Origin: Lachnospiraceae bacterium UBA3638
Lineage (GTDB): Bacteria; Bacillota; Clostridia; Lachnospirales; Lachnospiraceae
Direction of reading: 5' to 3'
Assembly (NCBI GenBank): GCA_002373595.1
Contig: DFKT01000026.1
Span: 38,996 to 102,995, forward strand
Length of the DNA: 64,000 bases
Shown: piece after piece, positions 48,946 through 58,805 of the stretch
How the letters are laid out: each line of letters starts with the position of its first letter
How positions within the stretch are numbered: the stretch's first letter is position 1
Translations under genes and position numbers: made by a program
Notes under the pieces: generated by a model
What the model was told of the DNA's origin: nothing
The model's database searches: none
The model's input: only the letters and a program-made list of their open reading frames with translations

Positions 48946-50250
48946 CTAATTAAGATCACTTATATATTTCGATGCATCATCGCGAATCCTGTTCGAATAC
49001 TCGATAACTGTCGTCGAAGGTACATATTCCATATCATCGAAGAGATACCCGTGTATCCACTTTACTCCCATTTCGAGATTGTTGGGAACGACACAGCTTC
49101 CTTTGCTTCCGAGCGTTCCCGTCTTTCTCATCTCTTCATTCGGGAATCCCGTATCCGATACGATATTATATCTGTTAATATTCTTGAGGATGTCAATGAC
49201 CGTATCGTTGTCAAGGCTGGTATATACATCCGAAGAGAGTGCATTGAATGCTCTGGTAAGGCTTGACGCATCAGCAGACTTTGCCTTTATGAGCATCTGC
49301 TTCAATACATCTCTCTGTCTCTGTGTTCTCTTAAAATCATCGCCGGCAGTCGCTCTTATTCTGCAGTAAGCTGCTGCCTGTATTCCGTTAAGCGTCTGAG
49401 GTCCCGATGACTGAACGGGAGTATATTCACATTTCATGACTTCTGCGACCGAAGCCTGATAACCGTTGATATACTGGATCTCCTCAGGCTGAACATCTAT
49501 CGTGATACCGCCGAGAGCATCTATCGCTCCGCTGAGTCCTTTGTAGCTCACGGTTACAAAGTTTGTTATATACAGATCGAGATTACTGTTCAGCATGGTA
49601 AGTGCCTGTGTTGCACCCCCTGCCGAGTAAGCACCGTTACATTTATTGTAGCTGTCATTTCCGAGATTTAAGTATGTGTCTCTGTACACGCTGAGCAGCT
49701 TTACATCATAAGTCTCCAGATTGATGCTGGCTATTATGGTGGAGTCGCTTCTGAATCCTTTGATAAGCGCTTTCTGGCTGGTAGATGTAGCATCCACTCC
49801 AAAGAGTGCGATATTCAAATACTTATTCATCGGATCGTCTTTGTCTTCGAGCTTCTGCTGGATCTCCTCGGAGACACCGATCTTCTCGGGTGTGATATCA
49901 TCGACCGTTGCTCTTAAAGGAGCACTGTCGCTGTCGGTCAGTCTGAGCACAAATACAAGTGCGACCAGCATGACAGCTATTATCGCGATCTCTATTCCAA
50001 AGACTACAAGTTTCCTCTTCTTTCTGGCCTGCGCAGCTCTTCTGCTTCCGGACGAAGACTGTCTGCCGCTTCCTCCGGCGCCGCTTCCGGTCCTCGCATA
50101 TCCGTTTCCCGAGGGCCTGTAACTGCCGCTGCTTCTGCTTCCCGAAGTTCCGCGTCCCGTACCGGTATGCTGTCCCTGTCTCTGAGTAGTGCGTCCCGCA
50201 CTTCCCGAGCCTCCCCTGTATGAATGATTATCTCCACGGCCTGCAGCCAT
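48946..50250 (-). CDS. LCP (LytR-CpsA-Psr) family wall-polymer ligase
   Basis: A 434-residue protein. Residues 1-75 are cytoplasmic and almost entirely Gly, Ser, Arg and Thr. A membrane helix covers 81-103. The LCP catalytic domain holds NIALFGVDATSTSQKAL, FRSDSTIIASINLETYDVKLLS, SVYRDTY, GALDALGG-like GAIDALGGITIDV, and CRIRATAGDDFKRTQRQRDV. LCP enzymes transfer undecaprenyl-linked polymers to peptidoglycan outside the cell. Its place at the end of the rhamnan-type cluster suggests it anchors that polymer. The low-complexity N-terminus is longer than usual. Confidence 0.92.
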   Translation of the reverse strand: MAAGRGDNHSYRGGSGSAGRTTQRQGQHTGTGRGTSGSRSSGSYRPSGNGYARTGSGAGGSGRQSSSGSRRAAQARKKRKLVVFGIEIAIIAVMLVALVFVLRLTDSDSAPLRATVDDITPEKIGVSEEIQQKLEDKDDPMNKYLNIALFGVDATSTSQKALIKGFRSDSTIIASINLETYDVKLLSVYRDTYLNLGNDSYNKCNGAYSAGGATQALTMLNSNLDLYITNFVTVSYKGLSGAIDALGGITIDVQPEEIQYINGYQASVAEVMKCEYTPVQSSGPQTLNGIQAAAYCRIRATAGDDFKRTQRQRDVLKQMLIKAKSADASSLTRAFNALSSDVYTSLDNDTVIDILKNINRYNIVSDTGFPNEEMRKTGTLGSKGSCVVPNNLEMGVKWIHGYLFDDMEYVPSTTVIEYSNRIRDDASKYISDLN

Positions 50251-50252
50251 TA

Positions 50253-51677
50253 CTATTCCTCCGTATCCGAACCGGTCTTTCGATTCTGTATTCTCTTATA
50301 TACACGCCATCTGGGATAATAGAGAAGATCATATCCCATCTTTTTTACTGCCTTGCAAAACTTGAGGCTGAGCTCTATGGGGTCCGCCGAATCCGGCAGG
50401 TCCTCGCCCGGCTCTCTTCCGACCATCTCAATATATAAGGGCCAGAGTTCTTTCCTTACTCTCATGCACCTTATATCTATCGCTTCAGCGCTCCTTGCGA
50501 GTATCGCCCTGTGCATATATCCGGAATATCCTTCCGGCAGATCCTTGTATATGACATTACCGTCAGAATCCATCAGTCCGCCGATCGTCAGATTCTTTCC
50601 GACCAGCTTCTTGGAAAACACTCTGCCGCCCACAGCTCCGATATCATGTCTGTCATTGAAAAGATCCGGTCCGTATCTCAGTTCATAAAATCCGAGATGG
50701 GGCAGAGGCACTACTTCCGCATCCCATTCAAGTGCTTTCACACAATCCTCTATCGCTTTTCCGCCGTTTTCGTAAGCATAAAGTTTGCTCGAAGGATTGC
50801 CTGCGGTGGATGTGCTGCTTAGTCTCCAGTGATAAAGCACCTTCGGTATATGCACTATCGCACTCTTATGATACCAGGGCTTCTTGTCCAGAAGTGTGCT
50901 CTTCCAGATCCTCAGTATGATATCGTAATCCTGCGCTCCGTCATATTCACTCCTTAAGCCTCCGAGCTCCCTGGTGATGGCAGTCTCGGTAACGAGCAGA
51001 TGACAGATATAATTGTTTGTAAGGATCATCTCCCTGTCGAACTCGGGTTTCCGGCTCACACCGAAGAACCCGTCTCCGTCGGGATCATACTTATCTTCGT
51101 CCGAATAGAGCATCACGGGACGCTCATCGGTCTTTTCTTCTTCGCGGGCTATAGCTGCTGCCACTTCATACAATGCGTCGGGAGTGAGCAGATCGTCATG
51201 ATCGAGAAATACGATATAATCACCTTTTGCTCTCTCTATCGCCCTGTTGGTATTCCCAGATATGCCGAGGTTCTCAGGAAGTCTGAAATACTTGATCCGC
51301 TTGGCACTCTGCGCGGTAGCGGGATCTGCAGTAAACCCTTCGACTATATTCTTTACGTTATCCTCAGTCGATGCATCCGCGATGATCAGTTCAAAATACG
51401 GATATGTCTGATCCAGGCACGAAACTATCAACTCCCTGAAAAATCCCGGATCGGTATTGTAAGCGGGCACAACAATGCTGAACTTGAGTCCTCCGCCTTT
51501 AAAAGCAGAGAGTTCACGCTGTCTGGTAAGTTCACTCTCCGAAGGAGGAATATAATCATAGTCCTCCTTAATAACGGCCGAAGTCTCCTCCATCGCTGCA
51601 TCGATCGCAGCCTTAAGTCCGTTACGTTTTAAATATCCGTATGTTCTTTTTATATTCCTCGCGGAAAGAAGCGGCAT
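50253..51677 (-). CDS. Family 2 glycosyltransferase
   Basis: A 474-residue enzyme with a GT-A domain from about residue 65: FSIVVPAYNTDPGFFRELIV, ELIIADASTEDNV, ISGNTNRAIERAKGDYIVFL with the DHDDLL metal site. It is related to the rhamnan/O-antigen GT2 enzymes, and its N-terminal module resembles the first domain of the 660-residue protein nearby. Residues after 330 include RYGPDLFNDRHDIGAVGGRV and look like part of a second, shortened domain. It is followed by the LCP gene after two bases. It likely extends the wall glycan. Confidence 0.85.
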   Translation of the reverse strand: MPLLSARNIKRTYGYLKRNGLKAAIDAAMEETSAVIKEDYDYIPPSESELTRQRELSAFKGGGLKFSIVVPAYNTDPGFFRELIVSCLDQTYPYFELIIADASTEDNVKNIVEGFTADPATAQSAKRIKYFRLPENLGISGNTNRAIERAKGDYIVFLDHDDLLTPDALYEVAAAIAREEEKTDERPVMLYSDEDKYDPDGDGFFGVSRKPEFDREMILTNNYICHLLVTETAITRELGGLRSEYDGAQDYDIILRIWKSTLLDKKPWYHKSAIVHIPKVLYHWRLSSTSTAGNPSSKLYAYENGGKAIEDCVKALEWDAEVVPLPHLGFYELRYGPDLFNDRHDIGAVGGRVFSKKLVGKNLTIGGLMDSDGNVIYKDLPEGYSGYMHRAILARSAEAIDIRCMRVRKELWPLYIEMVGREPGEDLPDSADPIELSLKFCKAVKKMGYDLLYYPRWRVYKRIQNRKTGSDTEE

Positions 51678-51689
51678 ACGTTGCGGTCC

Positions 51690-53414
51690 TTATGAAATCT
51701 TTGATTTTACTGCGTCGGTGAGTTCCTCGACTCTCTTCTTGGCATCCTCGATACTGCTGCCCTTTACGCCCATATAGAACTTGATCTTGGGCTCGGTTCC
51801 CGAAGGTCTTGCGCAGCACCAGTTGTTGTCGGGAAGTTCAAAGTAAAGGACATTGGACTTGGGAAGACCGGTAGTTGTCTTTGCTCCCGTCTCCATATCA
51901 ACGATCACATCGTTCTCGTAGTCTCTGAACTTAAGCACTTTAAGATCTCCGAACTCCTTGGGAGGATCGTTTCTGAGCTTGTCCATGAGAGCTGCGATCT
52001 GCTTTGCTCCCTCGGATCCCTTCATGGTGATGGTGTACTGAGTCTCCTTGAAGTATCCGTACTTCTCGTAAAGCTCTATCATCATATCCCAGAGAGTCTT
52101 GCCGTTCTTCTTGCAATACGAAGCAACTTCGCAGAGCATCATGACTGCTACTATCGCATCCTTGTCTCTTGCGTAGGTACCTGCAAGACATCCATAGGAC
52201 TCCTCAAGTCCGAAGACAAAATTATTGCTGCCGGTCTGCTCAAAGAGCTTTATCTGCTCGCCGATATACTTGAATCCGGTGAGGACTTCGATAAGCTTTG
52301 CACCGTAATTCTGCGCAATGGGATAAGTCATATTGGTGGTAACGATCGTGGTGACAAGTGCAGGATTTACAGGCATTGTACCGGTAGCCTGTCTCTCACG
52401 GAAGATATACTCTGCGATGAGCATTCCGGACATATTACCGGTAAAGCTTACATACTCGCCTGTCTTGGTATCCTTGCAGTATACTCCGAGTCTGTCGGCA
52501 TCGGGATCCGTAGCAAGTACTATATCCGCATCCTCTTTCTTGGCGAGGTTAAGTGCATAAGTAAACGCTTTGGGGTCCTCAGGATTGGGATAATCGAGAG
52601 TCGTAAACTCCGGATCGGGACCGGTCTGCTCGGGAACTACATATACATTCTTAAATCCGAGCTCGGAGAGAATCCTTCTTACAGGCTTGTTTCCGGTTCC
52701 GCAAAGAGGTGTGTAAACAATTTTGATATCGCCTGCCACTTCCTTGATGATCTCGGGGTGAATGCTCTGCTTCTTGAGCTCTGCAATATATTTGTCATCG
52801 ATCTCGCTGCCGATGACCTGATAGAGGCCTGCCGCAATTGCCGCATCCTTATTCATGGTCTTGCAATCACTGTAATTGGCGATAGCCTGGACCTCTGCGA
52901 TGATTCCTTTGTCATGAGGAGGCGTTACCTGCGCACCGTCCTCCCAGTATACCTTGTATCCGTTGTACTCGGGCGGATTGTGGCTGGCAGTGACATTGAT
53001 ACCTGCCGTACATCCGAGCTCGCGTACTGCAAATGAAAGCTCCGGAGTAGGTCTGAGCTCATCAAATACATATGCCTTGATGCCGTTCGCAGCAAGACAG
53101 AGCGCTGCTACATCAGCAAATTCAGGGCTCATCCTGCGACAGTCAAATGCGATCGCTACACCCTTTGCCTGGGTTCCGGCCTTTAAGATGTAATTCGCAA
53201 GTCCCTGGCTGGCTTTGCGTACGGTATATACGTTCATGCGGTTCGATCCGGCACCGATCACGCCTCTTAAGCCTCCCGTTCCGAATTCGAGTTCACGATA
53301 GAATCTGTCCTCTACCTCTGCTGTATTATTCCTTATAGCGATAAGTTCATCCTTGGTAGCCTGATCAAAATAAGGATCCTCCAGCCAGCGGTTAAATTCG
53401 TCCATATATCCCAT
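51690..53414 (-). CDS. pgcA: Phosphoglucomutase/phosphomannomutase (PgcA-like)
   Basis: A 574-residue alpha-D-phosphohexomutase. The phosphoserine loop is NVTASHNPPEYNGYKVYW, the metal loop DPDADRLGVY, the sugar loop GLEESYG, and the phosphate-binding loop RPSGTEPKIKFY. It converts glucose-6-phosphate to glucose-1-phosphate, the substrate of RfbA for dTDP-sugar formation. The ATG at 53414 follows GGAGG at a normal distance; the ATG four codons upstream does not. It may also have an internal promoter (TATAAT at 53497). Confidence 0.93.
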   Translation of the reverse strand: MGYMDEFNRWLEDPYFDQATKDELIAIRNNTAEVEDRFYRELEFGTGGLRGVIGAGSNRMNVYTVRKASQGLANYILKAGTQAKGVAIAFDCRRMSPEFADVAALCLAANGIKAYVFDELRPTPELSFAVRELGCTAGINVTASHNPPEYNGYKVYWEDGAQVTPPHDKGIIAEVQAIANYSDCKTMNKDAAIAAGLYQVIGSEIDDKYIAELKKQSIHPEIIKEVAGDIKIVYTPLCGTGNKPVRRILSELGFKNVYVVPEQTGPDPEFTTLDYPNPEDPKAFTYALNLAKKEDADIVLATDPDADRLGVYCKDTKTGEYVSFTGNMSGMLIAEYIFRERQATGTMPVNPALVTTIVTTNMTYPIAQNYGAKLIEVLTGFKYIGEQIKLFEQTGSNNFVFGLEESYGCLAGTYARDKDAIVAVMMLCEVASYCKKNGKTLWDMMIELYEKYGYFKETQYTITMKGSEGAKQIAALMDKLRNDPPKEFGDLKVLKFRDYENDVIVDMETGAKTTTGLPKSNVLYFELPDNNWCCARPSGTEPKIKFYMGVKGSSIEDAKKRVEELTDAVKSKIS

Positions 53415-53496
53415 ATCTTCCTCCATTCCTGAGTCACGGGCGACTCATTTACAAATTTATGTCAAAAGTACACTTTTTCACAAAAAATCAACCTGC

Positions 53497-53502
53497 ATTA
53501 TA
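53497..53502 (-). promoter_or_regulatory. Internal promoter before pgcA
   Basis: TGGTATAAT on the minus strand is an extended -10 box. The nearest -35-like hexamer is TAGACC with an 18-base spacer, inside the end of the upstream gene. The palindrome AAAAGT-AC-ACTTTT lies about 15 bases downstream of the predicted start (53464-53477). Confidence 0.5.
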
Positions 53503-53523
53503 CCATAAAATGCCCTTTTGGGT

Positions 53524-55506
53524 CTACCGGGCGGGGCGTAAGGAGCAGTCACTCCTGTCGAGAGTAAGGTTTACATTATAATACGGGTCGCCTCTGTCCA
53601 GAAGCTCCTTCCACCTGCCCTTAAAGAGCTCGCATTCCTTATTGTATCTTTCCTGCCTGGATGCGTCTTTTCCGTCGACATCCGAGCCTCTGGATACGGA
53701 TTCGTAATGATACAGCTCACAATACGGGTTCCAGATGTTCACATATCCCTTATCCCTGAGCCTTAAGCAGAAATCGACATCATTGAGCGCTATCGTGAAC
53801 TGCTCGTCCAGGCCTCCGACTTCTTCGAATTTATCCTTGGAGACCATGAGACAAGCCCCTGTCACTGCGGACATATTCTGCTCATACCAGAGCTTACCCA
53901 TATATCCGACACTGCCTCTGTCAAACTTGTAAAAGACATGGCCTGCAGTGCGATGAGCACCAAGTCCGAGCACTATACCCGCATGCTGGATCGTATTGTC
54001 CGGATAGTAAAGTTTGGCTCCGACAGCACCGACATCCGCTCTGGCAGCAAACATGATCAGCTCCTCAAGCCAGTTAAGAGCAATTACTTCCGTGTCATTG
54101 TTAAGCAGGAGCAGATACTCTCCCGTCGCATATTTTGCTCCGTAATTGATGACTTTAGAGAAGTTAAATCCGCCGTCTCCCAGGTCGCAGTTTACAACCC
54201 TGATCCTTTGATCCTTCTCGATCTCCGCATAATATTTCTTTATATCATCGCCCTTACTGCCATTCTCGATCACAATGATCTCATAATTGGTGTATGTGGA
54301 CTTCTCAAGTATCGAAGAGATGCACCTCCTCAGATCTTTCTCGTGCTCATGATTGGGTATGAGGATGGATACCTTGGGCTCACCCTCCAGCACATATCTG
54401 ATCCTGAATATCGCCTCAAAAGCTCGCGAACTGGTTATCTCAAATCCGTAGAATCCGTGTCTTGTAAGATGATCGGAAATGGCGCCCCTCGCCGCCTCTA
54501 CGGCATAGGGCTTTGCGGAAATGTCCGCAGCGGTGCTCTGCGCATGCGATCTCCAGTAATACATGAGTTTGGGGATATGAACGATATTTTGAGCTCTGTC
54601 GGTAAGTCTGAGGATCATATCATGATCCTGGCTTCCGTCAAACTTCGGTCTGAAGAGTTCCGTTCCGTCCAAAAGATCTCTCTTAAATACGGAGAAGTGG
54701 CAAATATAATTGTTCGCTCTGAGATTATCCGGCGCAAAGTCAGGCTTAAAGTGCAGCGTTATAAAGTTGTCTATGCTGTTGCCCTTAAAAGTAGCTTCAT
54801 CGCAATACAGATAATCAGCCCCCTTATCCCTTATTGCGCACATGTACTCATATATTACGCTCGGGTGGAGCACATCGTCATGATCGAAAAGTCCTATATA
54901 ATTTCCCGTAGCCATCTCCAGGCACTTATTGGTATTGCCCGAGATGCCTTCATTCTTATCCAGTCTGCGGTAGAGTATCCTGCCATCCTCAGCTGCAAGC
55001 TTTTGACAATACTCACCCACGTATGCATGCTCCGCATCCGATCCGTCAGCCAGGCAGAGTTCCCACGCACCGCATGTCTGATCCGTTACAGAGGCTATCA
55101 TCTCCTCCAGGAATCTGCGGGGAGTATTGTAAAGCGGCACAAGTATGGAAATCTTGGTCCCCTCCGGAAACTTCTCGGCTGACTGCTGCCTTCTCGTCTC
55201 TTCATTGGGAAAACTCTTCGTTCCATAATCTCCGCGTCTTTTCCTGTCTGCAAGCTTCTGCCTTATCTTGATGAGTGCTCCTCTCGGTCCTCCGAGATTC
55301 TTAAGGCGCTTAAAAGTCTTTCTCCACACAAAGGAGACGCCGCGGATAGGCTTCGAAAGCTTCCATGAGGGAGATTCTTTCATCTCCTTTATCTGCTCCT
55401 TGAGCCTTTGTTCGGCGGATTCCCTCTCGGCTATCTCGCACCTGAGCGCAGTCACCTTTTTCTTTTCTGCAAGATATGCTTCTTTGTAATCTTTGATCTC
55501 TTCCAT
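53524..55506 (-). CDS. Tandem-domain family 2 glycosyltransferase
   Basis: A 660-residue protein with a coiled-coil start (residues 1-45) and two GT2 domains. The first begins TKISILVPLYNTPRRFLEEM (about 125) with FDHDDVLHPSVIYEYM. The second begins PKVSILIPNHEHEKDLRRCI (about 380) with LLLNNDTEVI and TGACLMVSKDKFEEVGGLDE. Tandem GT2 proteins of this type build repeating glycans such as rhamnans, each domain making one linkage. It sits directly after the methyltransferase-kinase, sharing one base, in the Wzm/Wzt cluster. Confidence 0.9.
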   Translation of the reverse strand: MEEIKDYKEAYLAEKKKVTALRCEIAERESAEQRLKEQIKEMKESPSWKLSKPIRGVSFVWRKTFKRLKNLGGPRGALIKIRQKLADRKRRGDYGTKSFPNEETRRQQSAEKFPEGTKISILVPLYNTPRRFLEEMIASVTDQTCGAWELCLADGSDAEHAYVGEYCQKLAAEDGRILYRRLDKNEGISGNTNKCLEMATGNYIGLFDHDDVLHPSVIYEYMCAIRDKGADYLYCDEATFKGNSIDNFITLHFKPDFAPDNLRANNYICHFSVFKRDLLDGTELFRPKFDGSQDHDMILRLTDRAQNIVHIPKLMYYWRSHAQSTAADISAKPYAVEAARGAISDHLTRHGFYGFEITSSRAFEAIFRIRYVLEGEPKVSILIPNHEHEKDLRRCISSILEKSTYTNYEIIVIENGSKGDDIKKYYAEIEKDQRIRVVNCDLGDGGFNFSKVINYGAKYATGEYLLLLNNDTEVIALNWLEELIMFAARADVGAVGAKLYYPDNTIQHAGIVLGLGAHRTAGHVFYKFDRGSVGYMGKLWYEQNMSAVTGACLMVSKDKFEEVGGLDEQFTIALNDVDFCLRLRDKGYVNIWNPYCELYHYESVSRGSDVDGKDASRQERYNKECELFKGRWKELLDRGDPYYNVNLTLDRSDCSLRPAR

Positions 55507-57524
55507 CAGATCTCCTCGGGTACGTCAAGCACTCTGCTCACGATCACAGAAGCCGTGAGTCTCTTTCCTCCGCATCCTTTGACCTTTACGCGGATGCCGG
55601 GATCGTTGTCTCTGAAAAATATCTCTCCGGGTCCAAGTGACTGTCCCCTGTATCTGATCTTGGTGAACGACACTTCTCTGCCGTCTATGGCAAGACTCCT
55701 TATCTGAGCCACGCATATGAATGACACAGGATCGATGCGCACTTCCTTTGCACCCTCCGGTATCACGAAGTCCACCTCCACTCTTCCCGTTCCGGCAGTA
55801 AGTCTGTGATATGCATTCGGTACGGTTACACACTCTTCGGGAGTATACCCGTTTCCTCTGTCGGTATAGATCTGCAGACTGTATGACGGTGCATCCTTTT
55901 GCTCGGGCAAAGCACACACAACGGCATTGCCGATAGATGCTCTTATATTCTCGAGTACGAGTGCCTTATCAGTAACACTTCTCTGAAAGTCTCTCTCCCT
56001 CTCGGCCGCGCTGAGGTAATCATCAGCGCCCCCTCCAAAAGTATCATCAAACCATTCTCTGTCGAAATTCTCTCTTCCGGGCACTCCGGCAGCAAAGCAA
56101 AAGAGAGATCTGTATGCGAGATCCTTTGCTTCGATCTTCTCGTCGGATGTCCATTCGTAATCTATGAGATTCCACTCTCCCTTATCCGAAACGATGATAT
56201 TCTGGAAGATCATATCCCTGTTCCAGGGAGCCACATCCGCATTGTGCCCTATAAGCGACTTGTATTTCAGGATAAGTTTTCTGTATCCATCCGTATCGTT
56301 TTTGTCTATGCACTCATCAAGCAGAGTTTCAAGTCCTGTACCCTTTACATATTCAAGCTTTAATCCCTTATCCGTAAGGGTACCTTTGTTTATTTTCAGC
56401 TCTGTTCCGTCATATTTTTTCTCAAGAGCTTCGCCCGATTTTTTAATACTCCCGGGGTAAGATTCATTTCCGTGTTCCGCCGCTTTGAGAATATACCTTT
56501 CACCCTTCGGTGTCTCCATCATCATGGTCTTGATCGCATATTCAGGGTTTCTCTCATTTGAGCATTTTACATATATGCAGCGGTCACCGTCCTCTTTTTC
56601 TTTACGCCTTGCGACTACGATATATGAATTGGAGAAGACAGGGAACAGACCGTCCTCTATGCTCGCATCAAACGCTCTCTTTTCATCAAAGACATCCAGT
56701 CTTGAACTGTCAAAATTGCGAAGATTCCTGGTCAGTTCGCCCTGCTCGGGAAGTCTCTCATCCGTGAATATGAGACTGCAGAATTTGTAATCCGGATAGG
56801 GATATCCGAATGTCCTGTTCGTAAATCCGCTCTCATCGAGAAGTTTCTCAAGTGCGGGTTTGGAAAAAGTACGTACTCCACTCCCTTCAGGGTATCCTTC
56901 GATGCCGGAGAAATACGTTCCCAAGTGATCTTCTCTGCATCCCGCAAAGTATTTCATTCCGAGTCTGTTCTCGATAGCTATCACAATGCATCCGTCAGGA
57001 GACAGGTGTTTCCTGATGATCTCAAGGAAATCCTTATGCGGAGTATCTCCGCCTATGTAGCTGTCACTGTATTCGTATACTCCGATCAGGCAAATGCAGT
57101 CAAAATCACAGGGAAGACCTTTCTCTATATCCGTAAAATTCCCTGTAAAGATCGTCATATTATCCAGATCTTTATGTCTGTTTGCATTGATAAGGCTTCT
57201 CTTCCTCGACAGGTCTACGCATGTAAGCTCTCCGCACATCCTTGCCAGGGCTCCGCTAACCGCGCCGCATCCGCTGCCTATCTCAAGGACCTTATCCTTC
57301 TTAGATATGGGAAGACTTGCGACGATATTCTCTCTCTGCGCTGACAGATGATAGAGTATGGGCCAATTGTCCTTCTCTTTTATCACATCGTCATATCCCG
57401 ATTCCGGCGTGGACTTTACTATCTCAAGGATCTCATCCTCGATGCTTCCGTCGCTGTAGATATCCTCTCCGCCGTAATAAGTATTGTCCATTAGGACTTT
57501 GCCGATGTATTCTTTAGTTTCCAT
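55506..57524 (-). CDS. Methyltransferase-kinase, WbdD-like chain terminator
   Basis: About 672 residues in three parts. Residues 40-240 are a class I SAM methyltransferase with VLEIGSGCGAVSGALARM near 79-96 and FDCICLIGVYEYSD. From about 310 to 510 there is a protein-kinase-like fold: ERYILKAAEHGNES as the ATP-binding lysine strand, PWNRDMIFQNIIV as the catalytic loop and WNLIDYEWTSDE as the metal loop. The last 150 residues are beta-rich. This order matches WbdD, which caps polymannose O-antigen with methyl phosphate. The neighbours encode the Wzm/Wzt exporter, the usual partner of WbdD. It overlaps wzt by 11 bases. The cap chemistry is inferred. Confidence 0.8.
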   Translation of the reverse strand: METKEYIGKVLMDNTYYGGEDIYSDGSIEDEILEIVKSTPESGYDDVIKEKDNWPILYHLSAQRENIVASLPISKKDKVLEIGSGCGAVSGALARMCGELTCVDLSRKRSLINANRHKDLDNMTIFTGNFTDIEKGLPCDFDCICLIGVYEYSDSYIGGDTPHKDFLEIIRKHLSPDGCIVIAIENRLGMKYFAGCREDHLGTYFSGIEGYPEGSGVRTFSKPALEKLLDESGFTNRTFGYPYPDYKFCSLIFTDERLPEQGELTRNLRNFDSSRLDVFDEKRAFDASIEDGLFPVFSNSYIVVARRKEKEDGDRCIYVKCSNERNPEYAIKTMMMETPKGERYILKAAEHGNESYPGSIKKSGEALEKKYDGTELKINKGTLTDKGLKLEYVKGTGLETLLDECIDKNDTDGYRKLILKYKSLIGHNADVAPWNRDMIFQNIIVSDKGEWNLIDYEWTSDEKIEAKDLAYRSLFCFAAGVPGRENFDREWFDDTFGGGADDYLSAAERERDFQRSVTDKALVLENIRASIGNAVVCALPEQKDAPSYSLQIYTDRGNGYTPEECVTVPNAYHRLTAGTGRVEVDFVIPEGAKEVRIDPVSFICVAQIRSLAIDGREVSFTKIRYRGQSLGPGEIFFRDNDPGIRVKVKGCGGKRLTASVIVSRVLDVPEEI

Positions 57525-58788
57525 TTGCTTCCTGCCTTTCAACAGTAGATACCTTGACTTCGGAATTCATATCATAATATCCGACGGTATCCTTGTCCGA
57601 TATGACAGTGATATCCCTGCAATCGTACAATCTGTGATATACCTTGAATTCGGTTCCTTCAAAGCCCGTCACACCCAGTGAGAGAAGGTATGCTCCTCCC
57701 TGCAGATCAGCCTTCTGAGTGAACGTGATCTCTTTTACATCTCCGGCTTTGCATGAATCCGTGAACGCTTTTTCGTACATCGTATTGGTCCCGGAGATCT
57801 CAGTCCCCTTTGCGTTCTTTATCGTAAATGCAAAGATCGGATTTGCGACATCATTTACGAATTCAACTCTCATTCGGATCGTAAATGAAGTTCCCTTTAT
57901 GATTGATCCCGTTACCGTGCCATTCTCATCCTCCACACAGCTCGAAACGATCCTTGCATCCCCGGTGCCATACTCAAGAGTCGACTCTCCGAGATCATCT
58001 TCGCTGTCCGGATTTGCAGCTGACGGGGTTTCGTCCGCATTCTCATCATAGAGTCCGACAAGGACCTGCTTGTAGGCATCTATCATCTTTTTGGGTTCAC
58101 CCTCTCCGAGGAGTTTCCCTTTGTTGATCAGATATACCCTGTCACAGTACTTTGCGATGCTTCCGAGATCATGGCTTACAAATATGATCGTCTTGCCCTG
58201 TGATCTGAACTCCTCGAATTTCCTGTAACACTTCGCCTGGAAGAATACATCTCCGACAGAAAGAGCCTCATCAACGATAAGTATCTCCGGATCGATATTT
58301 ATCGCAACGGCAAACGCAAGTCTTACAAACATACCGCTCGAATATGTCTTAACGGGCTGATATGCGTAATCGCCTATATCCGCAAACTCAAGTATCGAAG
58401 GTAATCTCTTCTCGATCTCTTTATCGGAGTAGCCCATCATGGCTCCGTTGAGAAAGACATTCTGTACTCCGGTATATTCCATATTGAATCCGGCTCCGAG
58501 CTCAAGCAGCGCACTGATCCTGCCGCTTACATTCACCTCCCCGGAAGTCGGTGAGAGTACTCCGGTTATTATCTTTAAGAGTGTGGACTTACCGGAACCG
58601 TTCGTTCCTATCACACCTACCGTTTCGCCCCTCTTTATCGTAAGCGATACATCGGAAAGTGCTTTGTTGACCGCAGGCTTCCTGCCACCATGCAGCAATC
58701 CGAGTGCATCCAAAAGTCTCTGTCTCGGAGAAGCGTATAATCTGTATTCTTTTGTGAGGTTTCTTACCTCGATCGCATTTTCCGACAT
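57514..58788 (-). CDS. wzt: Wzt-like polysaccharide export ATPase with binding domain
   Basis: A 424-residue ABC ATPase. Residues 1-245 hold Walker A GTNGSGKST, signature YSSGMFVRLAFA and Walker B ILIVDEALSVGD. After an acidic linker (about 250-280) comes a beta-sandwich of 140 residues (FTIRMRVEFVNDVANPIFAF onward). That is the carbohydrate-binding domain of Wzt proteins, which recognise the capped end of the chain. I chose the ATG at 58788 after GAGG. The C-terminal domain and the WbdD-like neighbour suggest that export depends on a finished, capped glycan, as in E. coli O9a. Confidence 0.92.
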   Translation of the reverse strand: MSENAIEVRNLTKEYRLYASPRQRLLDALGLLHGGRKPAVNKALSDVSLTIKRGETVGVIGTNGSGKSTLLKIITGVLSPTSGEVNVSGRISALLELGAGFNMEYTGVQNVFLNGAMMGYSDKEIEKRLPSILEFADIGDYAYQPVKTYSSGMFVRLAFAVAINIDPEILIVDEALSVGDVFFQAKCYRKFEEFRSQGKTIIFVSHDLGSIAKYCDRVYLINKGKLLGEGEPKKMIDAYKQVLVGLYDENADETPSAANPDSEDDLGESTLEYGTGDARIVSSCVEDENGTVTGSIIKGTSFTIRMRVEFVNDVANPIFAFTIKNAKGTEISGTNTMYEKAFTDSCKAGDVKEITFTQKADLQGGAYLLSLGVTGFEGTEFKVYHRLYDCRDITVISDKDTVGYYDMNSEVKVSTVERQEANGN

Positions 58789-58805
58789 AAAGTCCTCTTC
58801 ACCTG

